Shown piece by piece: positions 1 through 9,693 of a stretch of 64,000 nucleotides of DNA (within the stretch, counting starts at the first letter, position 1; each line of letters opens with the position of its first letter). The DNA is from Hypericum androsaemum (Eukaryota; Streptophyta; Magnoliopsida; Malpighiales; Hypericaceae), in the NCBI GenBank assembly GCA_963995505.1, contig OZ023191.1:64501-128500 (forward strand). Reading direction: 5' to 3'. The position numbers and the translations under genes are program-made. The notes beneath the pieces were generated by a model. It searched no databases, was not told the origin of the DNA, and saw only the letters and a program-made list of their open reading frames with translations.

Positions 1-39
1 TTATCTGTTCGAGGCTTTATTTTGATCTTTCCTGCACAG

Positions 40-1056
40 AGCTTGATGTACCAACTGTGCAAGGGCGTTGCTTTCTGCCACGGCCATGGCATCTTACACA
101 GGTCTGGTCTCCTTTGCAAACGATTCTCTGTTTCTGTTTTGATTCTGTTCGCTGTTATGAATTGACGGGTTTCATTCTTCCACAATACCCGATTGATGTG
201 TCTTGGCTGGCTATCCAGGGACCTCAAACCACACAACCTTCTTATGGACCAGACAACCATGATGCTCAAGATAGCAGATCTCGGACTTGCTCGAGCTTTC
301 ACTCTTCCTATCAAGAAGTACACTCACGAGGTAGCATTCCTCTCACAGAAACAAATTCCATCTCACTTTCAATCATCTCTCATGCACGATTTGTTTCTGT
401 GGCAGATTCTAACCCTGTGGTACCGAGCACCTGAAGTCCTTTTAGGGGCTACCCATTACTCTACTGCTGTAGACATATGGTCTGTTGGCTGCATTTTCGG
501 TAAATCTTTCGTCCCCAATTTTGAGTAGTGACGTGATTTAGAGTTATCTTTGAGTGTCTGTCATGTTTGTTTTGTTTATAGCTGAACTGGTAACTAAGCA
601 AGCACTGTTCCCTGGAGACTCTGAACTGCAACAGCTGCTACATATCTTCAGGTTTGTTAACGATTTCCCATTTTCAACAACTTCCCTGCTCCCGACAGCT
701 GTTTCTTTGCCTTACTGCCCTGTCCCGCTGCGTGCAGGCTGCTAGGTACTCCGAATGACAAAATGTGGCCAGGAGTAAGCAACCTCGTGAACTGGCACGA
801 GTATCCCCAATGGAGTTCTCGGAGTCTTTCCACTGCCGTTCCTAATTTGGACAATGATGGGATTGACTTGCTCGAGGTAACTTAACCAGCTTACAACTAC
901 AGTTGGTTCCCGCTGTTTCTCTTAAAAATTTCCAACAGCTTACACTAGAATCTTTGTTTGCAGCAAATGTTGCGTTATGATCCAGCAAGTCGCATCTCGG
1001 CGAAGAAAGCAATGGAGCATCCTTACTTTGATGATTTGGACAAGACGAGTCTCTGA
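40..1056 (+). CDS. CDKB2: B2-type cyclin-dependent kinase, 3' part (5' end outside window)
   Basis: Visible exons are 40-101, 219-330, 406-499, 582-651, 738-876 and 964-1056, all with GT-AG borders and in phase; the window opens inside an intron, so the N-lobe is missing. The product starts in the kinase C-lobe: [18 protein letters not shown] (catalytic loop), [11 protein letters not shown] (DFG region as DLG), the T-loop ending YTHE, then [24 protein letters not shown] and the C-terminal [17 protein letters not shown]. The stretch [25 protein letters not shown], read across two exons, is typical of plant CDKB rather than CDKA, and the ending fits CDKB2. CDKB2 kinases are plant-specific, expressed in G2/M, and partner mitotic cyclins. 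It runs tail to tail with the PILS gene. The family call is firm; the subclass comes from remembered motifs. Confidence 0.93.
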
Positions 1057-1511
1057 AGTAGCAGGGATTCATAATTGGCGGGATTGCGAAAATGGCAATT
1101 CTGCTTTAGTTAGACAGGCAAACAGATTGCTTCCCTCGAGCAGGCCCTGCATGGACAATGTATCGGATATAGTCTTTCTATGCTCTTTTCTTTGATCATG
1201 AATTAGTCATTACGGTGGTTTTTATTTTCAATGGTTTTTTGTGCTGCCTACTGATTCACATCTAACCTCGAGCAATCTGGAATCCGGTTTTATTTTTAAG
1301 TTGCAATACAGGTTTTTGCCATCCCCAGTTACAAAAACATTGGTTGAGACTGGAGTAATCTGGTGTCTAGTTGGGATTTTACACAATTTCTAAACAGTAT
1401 CATCGTTTCAGAACTAGAAAGTCTGTCCATATCTAGCCCCCTGGATGAATTCCTTGAATCAAATTTTTGCCATATTCTTGCAGTATTTACTCCTGCATCT
1501 CAATTTCCATC

Positions 1512-3654
1512 TTAAGCCACCAGCCACAGGAAGAAGGTTGACCAAAGAGTGAGTGCTATTGAGGCCAGGGAATAAGCCCAAAGCATTATAACAGAACATT
1601 CGGCCTCGCCTGCCCCAAACAGCTGGGTGATAGTTCCTGCGAAAACACGTTGTGTCAAAACAAAGGGGTGGTTTTGAAAAGATCACAGTAAACTTTGACT
1701 TGAGAGCAACTCCAGAGTGTTACCTATATTCATGGCAGGAGGAACAGCAAACTGAAGCAGAAGAATAAATCGATACAGGGGATCATGTGGAACAAAACCA
1801 AGACGAAGTGCTGTATTAACGATGAGGATGCCGCAAAGCGGTAGAGCAACATAACGGACAGCTATGATTCCAAAAACTAATGATTTTCGCACTTCTGACC
1901 CCTGCAAACCTGAACACATGTCCCCAAAAAGAACTCAGAGCTCGGCTTGCTATTTGCAGTCGAATCCATCACAGTTTCAGGTACTACTATTATTATTCAG
2001 CTTCAAAAAGTACCTTTGAGAAGGTTTCCTCCTAAAATAAGAGTTACTGTTGGGATGGCACCATCTCTGCAGTCACAAGGAAATGATAAGTTAAGTAGAT
2101 GTACACGAGATCTTCCGCAGTATTGAACCTCGACAGGTTTCATGATTTTACCCAACCAACATTGCCGAATCTTGAATCACGCGCAAAGGAGCTTCGCCAC
2201 CAATCAATAAATTCCGCAGGCCTGGGACGACTCCGATTGTAAATCCAACAATCTAGATCAAGAGAATATTCAATTTACGACTGGATTAGAGGCCCACTTT
2301 CTGCAACTTGCTTTGCAAAGAAATAATACAAGTGAAAAGCAGTACAAAACTTACTGCTGCAACAGTGGAAGGTGCAAACAACGTCTTCCAGTTAGTACTT
2401 CCGAGGAGCATATGAAACTTATGGCTCAATTTTCCTGAAAATGACATCTGTACGGTGCTTCGTGATGTTAACGGAGAGCAAGCACAGAGGCAGACGAAAA
2501 AATGCAGTTTCATCTTTAATAGTAGTTAAGATAGTGTTGGCAGTAAGATACCTCTGGTCTTGCACTAGACCTAGGGCCGGGCAGAGCATATCTGCTTGCT
2601 TCGTCAGATTGTCTGAGTTCCTCGGAAGGAAGCAACGGTTCCTCGCAGTTCTCCAGGTTAGACGCGGAGGTTTTGGCTGCAGATGTGCCAATGTAGAGGC
2701 TTTTGGATTCTTTGGTGCTTCTGCTCGAGGATGCCCTCACAATGTTGTACACATAAGACCACAGGAAGATGGCTCCAATCTGAAAAAGTTTTCACATACA
2801 TTATAGCAGATGACGATGGTGAGAGTGAGGATGTTGCAGGTAAGCGGCTGGATAAAAGGAAAGATTACCATACCGCCATTGACAACGAAACATAGGCCAA
2901 ACTATACGACTGACAGACTTCCGGAGACCCGAATGGACTCCCTTTTTCTTTGCAAACTGCCGGAATCATTATGAGAAACATGTTTCCCAGATTCCCTACA
3001 TACCAATCAAGTTGGATAAATAAAAACTCCATGGTTCATCCGCCAATGAAATTTTAATGTGTGTGGTCACGTGGCATCAGTTATACTGTATGAGCAAAAG
3101 ATGCATGGTTGCTTTAGGAGGCAATGAAGGTCATTTTGACTTCGGTTTTTACCTGCAGAGCAACAACCAATTACTAAGCCTCGGAGGTGGGAGGGAGGCT
3201 TTGTGAATTGGACAACGAGCCAACCGAGGATGGAACCGATGATAAACGCGAAAAGGATATTGATTGGCATGAACCACCTGGAAGGACAAGAAGGAAATGC
3301 CAATTATAAGTTGGTGGGAAGACCGAAGCCAAGATAAGTGAAGTGGAACACGGTTTCACTCACAACTTTTTCACGGCATCATATGTAATGGTTTGGGCGA
3401 GATTGGATGACACAAGCGCTGGATTGAACACATAAAACACAACCTGATTTACAGGCAAATTAAGGCCACAATGAAAAAGAAGAAGAAGAAGAAGAAAAGG
3501 GGATGTTGGGAGTGATTACATTGTTGATATGCTTGCGAGCATCTTCTCCGAGGATATCGAATCTCTCTAGCGCAAGGCAAGAGCCGAGGCCGGTAATGAG
3601 CAGCACCTTGAGGACTGGAATGGAGGAAGCAAGGAATAGCTCAAGGACTCCCAT
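1512..3654 (-). CDS. PILS: PIN-LIKES (PILS) auxin transport facilitator
   Basis: Ten exons on the minus strand: 3654-3520, 3443-3364, 3277-3153, 2995-2874, 2779-2552, 2434-2355, 2252-2152, 2066-2014, 1901-1724, 1636-1512. Together they give 408 codons plus stop, in phase. The N-terminus LELFLASSIPVLKVLLITGL is hydrophobic. It is followed by NPALVSSNLAQTIT, KLWFMPINILFAFIIGS, HLRGLVIGCCSAGNLGNM and a soluble loop of about 75 residues. The C-terminal membrane half contains FAPSTVAA, GAIPTVTLILGGNLL, RYVALPL, LLLQFAVPPAMNIGTITQLF and a final helix ending FFLWLVA. Length and the two-halves-plus-loop layout match PILS proteins. These sit in the ER membrane and are thought to limit nuclear auxin by sequestering it. 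Its 5' flank carries a local duplication (3907-5016). Which PILS paralogue it is cannot be told here. Confidence 0.93.
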
Positions 3655-3906
3655 CTTATGATTGATTCTTCAGAACTAGTTGTTGACCTGGTGGGAATGG
3701 GAATGGCGCCCTGTAACAAGGGGAGAAAGGATCTCTTTACACCAGATAGATATTAGCTAAAACGTACATAACATTATATTGGCAACTAGTAAAAAGAAAA
3801 GCCAGTCATATTCTACTGCTTTTGAAAAGCAACAATCCTCACGTGAAACAAAACAGGGATCTGACATCATCATCATCGTCATCAAGAATTAAAGAGCCAT
3901 GTTATG

Positions 3907-5016
3907 GCGTACGCAAAAATATTCAACTCAACCACGGCAAGTTTCTCTTATTGAGCTCTGTTTGTTGGATAGAAGAGGAGGAGGAGAAGGAAAAGGAAAA
4001 AACCTGTTGAATCTGTATTTGGTTCTCCTATTGCTCGAATGAAGACAGCCTTGTCTTGTCATGTCCCACAAACCTCAACTTCGCAAACAAGAAGCTGCTA
4101 GCTCCATCATTTTCATAACAAAGGTGAATCACTTTCCACCAAAAAAAAACAGAGGTGAATCACTTGTTCCAAATTCTTCTTGGTGTTTCGTCTCGTCTCG
4201 TCTCGTCTCGTCTTGTGGGGAAGGAATGTGTATATTAGTTCAAGGGGTGAGGGAATTCTATTCAGTCAATAAAAAAGAATAATCGGTCCAAATTGCAACT
4301 CCCTAGTTACGTAAGCCATCCATCCACCTCTCTCTCTCACTCTCTCTCTCTCTCACTCTCTCTCTCTCTCTCTCTCCACCATACGGTCAACACTCAACCA
4401 TGTACGTGCATGCCTAATTTTCGCTCACCGAATGATTCTCCAAAAAAAAAATTCGCTGACTGAATGCATGTGGCATTAATTGCTCTATTATTTCAATCCC
4501 AACCCAAAAAGAATATTATCCGAATTAAATAGCTTCATTATGCGTACGTGTTTCATGCAAAAATATTCAACTCAACCCGGCAAGTTTCTCTTATTGAGCT
4601 CTGTTTGTTGGGTAGAAGAGGAGGAAGAGAAGGAAAACCTGTTGAATCTGTGTTTGGGGGCCGTGCTAGGTTAATCATCTATTGGTCGGACGAAGACAGC
4701 CTTGTCATGTACTTCAACTTAACAAAGAAGAAGCTGCTGCTAGCTCTGTCTGAATTGTTCCAAATTCTTCTTGGTGTTTTGTCTCGTCTCGTGGGAAAGG
4801 AATGGAATGTGTATACTCCCTGGTTTATGGGGTGAGAGAATTCTTTTCTAGTCAATTAAAAACAATCGGTCCAAAATTGCAACTCCCTAGTTACGTACGG
4901 CATCCATCCACCTCTCTCCCTCTACCATTCGGTCAATTGGACAACGTGTACGTGCATACTTAATTTTCGCTCATTGAATGTGGCATTAATAACTCCATTA
5001 TTTCACTCCCAACCAT
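3907..5016. repeat. Diverged tandem duplication in the PILS 5' flank
   Basis: Two direct copies, about 3907-4504 and 4541-5016. Each begins near AAAAATATTCAACTCAACC, continues through GGCAAGTTTCTCTTATTGAG, GAAGACAGCCTTGTC and CAAATTCTTCTTGGTGTTT, then GCAACTCCCTAGTTACGTA, and ends at GTGGCATTAAT. Copy 1 has extra CT-rich and TCTCG repeats; copy 2 is shorter. No coding capacity is seen. Confidence 0.85.
4319..4377 (+). repeat. (CT)n microsatellite
   Basis: An interrupted CTCTCT run inside the first copy of the local duplication. It is greatly reduced in the second copy near 4910-4920, so it accounts for part of the length difference between copies. Confidence 0.9.
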
Positions 5017-6246
5017 ATCGGCCGCCTGGCCCATCTTGTCGAAAAACTATCTACTTAGCCATTAATCCAAGTTTCATTTGAAATTATTGTCCAAAAATAG
5101 ATAGTAATTCGATTCAGAACTTCCAATTGGTGGACTTTGATCAGTTCATATAAATCTCGTGGGGTCAAATATAATTCCCATCGTGAAAATGCGTCCAACA
5201 TTCGGAAAAAAAGGCTACACAAATATTACCCGTTTCAGCTATATTCCGCAGCAAAACCTAGCAACACTGCATGTCTCACTTGGCAAGATTTCAGAGACGG
5301 CCACTAAAACACGGCTCGCCTCGTGCATTAATAATAAATCATTGCACTACTACAAGTGAAGTACAAACGACGACGAGTTCCTAAATTTTCAAGTAAACAA
5401 ATATGTCACTACAACTTTCATTATCCCGAAAATTCCGAATGGTGTCCTCTTGAGCTTCTACGCCATCTTCTATTCTTCTTAATGTTTAAACAACCTCTCT
5501 TAGCAGGCATAAACAATCGTAAGGGTCAGCATTATTTATGACATCTTCTGGGACCTGAAGCACAAGCAACATAATTAATCAGATCCAGCGTCCGAAACCA
5601 ATACCACCACCACCACAAGACAGACAAGAAGAGAAGAGAAAGGACAATTCGCGAAGTTAAGCAACATAAGAGCACTAAGCATCTCGCACCAGGTCGCCTC
5701 TCCAACCGGTCTTGATGGCAAAGGTAATTGGCACCATGGGCTTTATTATTAACTCATCCCGCGAGCAACAAACAGCAGAGCAAAACCCAAAAGAAGTGAA
5801 ACAAATTTAAAAAAAAGGGGAAAACCAATCGCAAGAAATAGACGAGTGGTAAAATATCTTCTAGCTAGTTTCACAAACTACAATAGGGAGTAAAAAACGC
5901 ATTGCAACATGAATCTGCTCTTGGCTCATTCATCATTATCTATTACTGTAATGAGTCTGAATCAACCACTCACAAAATCGAATCCGAGATGGAAATAGTC
6001 TTCCGACACCTGAGTGGAGGAGCTTAACTCATATTATTAGAAAAGTGTTGTATTCATCTTCTCAAGCTTCAAAATAGTAACTTTTGCCCGAGAACAAGTC
6101 CCCCGGGCAATTTCAACAAGTGACAACTTTTTGGAAGGTCAAGGTATTATTATGCCAAATCATACTCTTGATGGAACCAACATGTTATGTTCATCGAGGA
6201 AGAGGAATCAAACAAGCAAAAGAGGAATACAATTAAATACTTACAG

Positions 6247-9200
6247 TTATACGACTGAGTATCTGCCTGGCTGAACCCCACCAGGAAGAGACAGTGCCTG
6301 GTTTGTGATGTCTTCCAAAGCGCGTTTTAGCTCTGCTTTTGCTCTTTTCACTGACACTTCAGTAGGGCCCTCAATAAACAAATAGAGCTTCCGGTCTCCT
6401 GGCCCAGCAATCTTCCCTGGTGGGAAGTACTGTCCTCTGGTGGTAATGGCAGCGCCAGTCCAATCCGAAATTGGGCCCAATGTTTCCTTGTGTGTGACCT
6501 TCCACCGAGCATTCTGAGGAAAATCGTTGATCTCCAACTCTGCCTCATAATGCTCAGGCTGTGTCTCAGATTGAATCCTAGCCAGGTTGTGATGTAGGTT
6601 GAGGAAAGCTGCCACTGCTTTGGCAGCCCCTTCATTAGCAAGGCCAGGCAAACCATTGGCTGGTACAGCTGGAGTTCCAGGAGGGACAATGACATTCGGC
6701 AAAGGAGCAGGTAATCCATTGTTAAGAAGCAACTGGGCAGCAGACATGGGAGCTGAAGTTGAAGAAGCAGTGCCTCTGGCAGCTGCAGCAAGGGCCGCAA
6801 CCTGCTGGGCCAAGCTAGCCTGCTGTGAAAGATCGCCGCCACCTGCCTTTCTTATTCCTTCATCATCATCTTCAGAATCTGATTTGTCTTCCTCAAAGCC
6901 ATATTCTTTAGCTTGCGCCTTCTTTGCTGCAACCCTCTTTTCATCCTCCTCTTCATTAAACTTAAAGCCACTTCCACCATAACCTGTGCCATGGGCTTGT
7001 TCAAGTCCCTGAGTCACTTTTGCCATAAATCCATCTGCAAGTGCTTTAAGATCGTCGGGAACAACTTGCTCAGAGAGCTCCAAGGCCTTAACAAGATCGG
7101 GTGCATATCTTGCATCATCCTCAGAGATAAACGTGATGGCGCAGCCTTTCCGGCCAGCTCTGCCAGTTCGACCAACACGATGAACATAATCTTCATAGTG
7201 ATTAGGAACATCAAAGTTGATTACAAGTTCAAGCTCCTTCACATCTAAACCTCTCGCTGCAATACTTGTCGCAATCAACACGTTGCAGACATTAGTCTTG
7301 AAATCAGAAATGGTGGACTCCCGGTCTGTCTGATCCTTCGCCCCATGAAGAGAGAGACACGGATAACCGTGCTTAAGAAGATCCCTGAACAAAGCATCAC
7401 ACTTGTCCTGAGATTGCACAAATATCAAGATTTTTCCTTTCTCATACCACTCACCGAGTAATTCCAGTAGTCTTAAGAACCTTTCACTTTCTGGTCTCAC
7501 CTCGACCAGCTGAGCTATGTCTCTGTTCACCACACTCCGCCCTCCCACCTGTATTTCAACAGGCTTATTGAGAACTTTGCGGGCCAAAGTTTCAACCTGG
7601 CGAGGGAATGTTGCAGAAAAGAGAACAGTTTGACGATCTGGTCTAATGTTTTGGACTATTCTTGTAATTTGAGGTTCAAAACCCATATCGAACATCCGAT
7701 CGGCTTCATCCATGACAAGATACGTCACTCTGCGAAGATTAGTAATTTTGCCCCCGCTTGTACAGAGAATGTCAATCATCCTACCAGGGGTACAGACCAC
7801 GACCTCAGTTCCCCGCTTCAATTCACTTATCTGTTGTGCAACACCGGAACCTCCGTAAACAGGAACGCATCGGATGCCTAACGCCTTGGTGAACTTCTTG
7901 ATATCACTGTGTATTTGTTGAACAAGCTCCCTAGTGGGTGCCATTATAAGTCCAATAGGCCCATCGCCAGCTTCAACAGGCGGCTGGTCTTTGATATGTC
8001 TCAGCATCGGCAGCACAAATGCGAGAGTTTTCCCAGAGCCAGTTTTTGCAACACCTATGCAATCTCGGCCACTCATGATGATAGGCAGCGCCTGGGCTTG
8101 GATCGTCATTGGCTTCTCATAGCCGAGCTTCTTTATAGTATCTAAGATTTTACTGGTCAGGCCAGTTTGGTGCCAAGTTTTAACTGGCTTTGGAACATCC
8201 TTTCCATGTATCTTTAATTCTAGCTGTTTCCTGTACGCAGCAACCTCCTCTGGCGTCATCTTCGAGATCTCCTTCGCCTCAATATAAAAGTTCTTGCGGA
8301 AAGGTTCGTAGTCAACCTTGGAATGATCAACAATGGAAAGCTTCTCGACTTTAGTCTTTTTTACCCGCTTCATGAACTCGTCATCATTCTCATCTTCTAA
8401 TGGATCCTCAGCGGTCTCCTGCTCACCGTAATCAGAATCAGAATCAGAATCTTCACCAGGAATGATCCTCCCCAGATTTTTGGCGGAGCCTTTCTTCAAC
8501 GTCTCGCCATTGTTCACTCTCTCACCCTTCTCGCGGTCAACTATGGTCTCCTCGGCAATGGAATTGTTGAGCTTCTCAACTTCCGGCAAGACCATGGAGT
8601 TCATGAATGCATCTAAGGGATCGATCTCTTCATCCACATCGACAGCAACGGCGCCGTTCTCGACCGCCATTGCAGCATCTCCATCTGGTCCATGAGGCTC
8701 TGGACTGTCGTCCACATCCATGCTCGTGTCTGGCTTGGCAGCATCCTCATCGTCGGATTCTCCATCAAGGGTCCAGGCCTTGGTGGCCTTGAGTTCCTTG
8801 GTGTCTCTGTCGGAGTCTTCCTTCTTCCTCCTCAGCTCTTGCCACTCCTGAACGCGCTTCCTCCTCTTCTCCATCTCCTCGTCCAGTTTCTTCTGCTCGT
8901 CCTCCAACTCCTCTTCTCTGGTCTTCTGCTCCTCCGGCTCACTCCCCCTGGGGCTTCCTTCACCGTCACTCCGGTGGTGCCTACTAGGCCGGGGATTGGG
9001 GTCGACCTCGTCATCCTTCCTTCTGGTGCGCTTCTTATCCCGTTCAACCCTAGGCTCATCATCGCCGCCACTCTCTTCATCGCGGCGGCGTTTATCCTTG
9101 TCCCTGGACTTCCTATCCCGCTTGCGTTCCTCGCGGTGGCCCTTTCTCTCTCTTTCACGTTGGTCACGCTCTTTGTCCTTGTCCTTGGCCCTCTCCCGGT

Positions 9201-9363
9201 CTCTATGCCGCTTCCGTTCCCGATCCCCGGAGCGGTTGTCGTCAGAGTCAGGGGTCCTCTCCCTCCCGGATCGGCGGGGCTTCTTGTCGCGGTCGCGGTG
9301 GTGAGTCCTCTTCGAATCTCTGTCAGAATCTTCCCTCCTTGATTTGTGCTTGCCGTCCTCCAT
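6247..9363 (-). CDS. RH42: DEAD-box ATP-dependent RNA helicase, PRP5/DDX46 type (RH42-like)
   Basis: One uninterrupted reading frame of 1038 codons. The first ~150 residues are a highly charged Arg/Lys/Asp/Glu/Ser region, followed by acidic patches with ESDDEDAA and EDSDSDSDYGEQ. The helicase core follows: Q-motif region near 410-420, Walker A AKTGSGKT at 439-446, PTRELVQQ, TPGR, DEAD at 552-555, SAT, an ARGLDV motif and HRVGRTGRAG at 728-737. The long C-terminal extension carries Ala-rich and Pro-rich linkers and ends LPGGVQPGRYSVV. This layout is that of PRP5/DDX46, which remodels U2 snRNP during branch-site recognition. The Arabidopsis homologue RH42/RCF1 is linked to pre-mRNA splicing in the cold. 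It is divergent from the ARID gene, 330 bp apart. The absence of introns across 3.1 kb contrasts with its neighbours. Confidence 0.96.
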   Translation of the reverse strand: MEDGKHKSRREDSDRDSKRTHHRDRDKKPRRSGRERTPDSDDNRSGDRERKRHRDRERAKDKDKERDQRERERKGHREERKRDRKSRDKDKRRRDEESGGDDEPRVERDKKRTRRKDDEVDPNPRPSRHHRSDGEGSPRGSEPEEQKTREEELEDEQKKLDEEMEKRRKRVQEWQELRRKKEDSDRDTKELKATKAWTLDGESDDEDAAKPDTSMDVDDSPEPHGPDGDAAMAVENGAVAVDVDEEIDPLDAFMNSMVLPEVEKLNNSIAEETIVDREKGERVNNGETLKKGSAKNLGRIIPGEDSDSDSDYGEQETAEDPLEDENDDEFMKRVKKTKVEKLSIVDHSKVDYEPFRKNFYIEAKEISKMTPEEVAAYRKQLELKIHGKDVPKPVKTWHQTGLTSKILDTIKKLGYEKPMTIQAQALPIIMSGRDCIGVAKTGSGKTLAFVLPMLRHIKDQPPVEAGDGPIGLIMAPTRELVQQIHSDIKKFTKALGIRCVPVYGGSGVAQQISELKRGTEVVVCTPGRMIDILCTSGGKITNLRRVTYLVMDEADRMFDMGFEPQITRIVQNIRPDRQTVLFSATFPRQVETLARKVLNKPVEIQVGGRSVVNRDIAQLVEVRPESERFLRLLELLGEWYEKGKILIFVQSQDKCDALFRDLLKHGYPCLSLHGAKDQTDRESTISDFKTNVCNVLIATSIAARGLDVKELELVINFDVPNHYEDYVHRVGRTGRAGRKGCAITFISEDDARYAPDLVKALELSEQVVPDDLKALADGFMAKVTQGLEQAHGTGYGGSGFKFNEEEDEKRVAAKKAQAKEYGFEEDKSDSEDDDEGIRKAGGGDLSQQASLAQQVAALAAAARGTASSTSAPMSAAQLLLNNGLPAPLPNVIVPPGTPAVPANGLPGLANEGAAKAVAAFLNLHHNLARIQSETQPEHYEAELEINDFPQNARWKVTHKETLGPISDWTGAAITTRGQYFPPGKIAGPGDRKLYLFIEGPTEVSVKRAKAELKRALEDITNQALSLPGGVQPGRYSVV

Positions 9364-9693
9364 CCAATTGCAATTCTCAGTTGCGGAAACCCTAATTACG
9401 CGGGTTCAGTTGGATTTTCCTCTCTCTCTCTCTCTCTCTCTCTCCGCTGACGTTGAGAACTTGAGATGAGAGAGACTTGGTTGGGTTGGTTAGTGGTCCT
9501 CTGCTAGCTATGAGCTGGCTCCATCCAAACATGGGCCGTCTCTTTTTTAAATAATATGGGCCGAACAGGCTGGGCTCGTAAAAGAGTTTTGTTGGGCGGA
9601 GGCCCATTGTTATTATGTCTTCTCTCTCTCTCTCAATGAAACGGAGCCGTAGTTAGTTAGCGACTCCAGGAAATTAATTAAGAGTAGTATAGT
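9364..9693. promoter_or_regulatory. Bidirectional promoter between RH42-like and ARID genes
   Basis: The start codons of two divergent genes are 330 bp apart. The spacer has TGGGCC elements (9532-9537, 9557-9562, and GGCCCAT at 9601-9607), a telobox-like AAACCCTAA near 9389, and CT runs at 9420-9442 and about 9621-9635. TGGGCC (site II) motifs are common in promoters of plant housekeeping genes. A shared promoter is inferred from spacing and motifs. Confidence 0.7.

Larger units (their letters stand above)
3655..6246. other. Gap between PILS and RH42
   Basis: No gene is seen. The stretch holds the PILS 5' flank, a diverged direct duplication (annotated separately) and a CT microsatellite at about 4330-4377. 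Roughly 5880-6246 should be the RH42 3'UTR. The short open frames here have no recognisable product. Confidence 0.6.

Noticed and set aside
5650..5720. GAAGTTAAGC resembling a 5S rRNA internal motif
   Set aside because: Only about ten bases match; the rest of 5S rRNA is absent.
8692..9342. 216-codon open frame on the + strand opposite the RH42 N-terminus
   Set aside because: It is the antisense shadow of the charged, codon-biased N-terminal region of RH42; it has no domain or promoter of its own.
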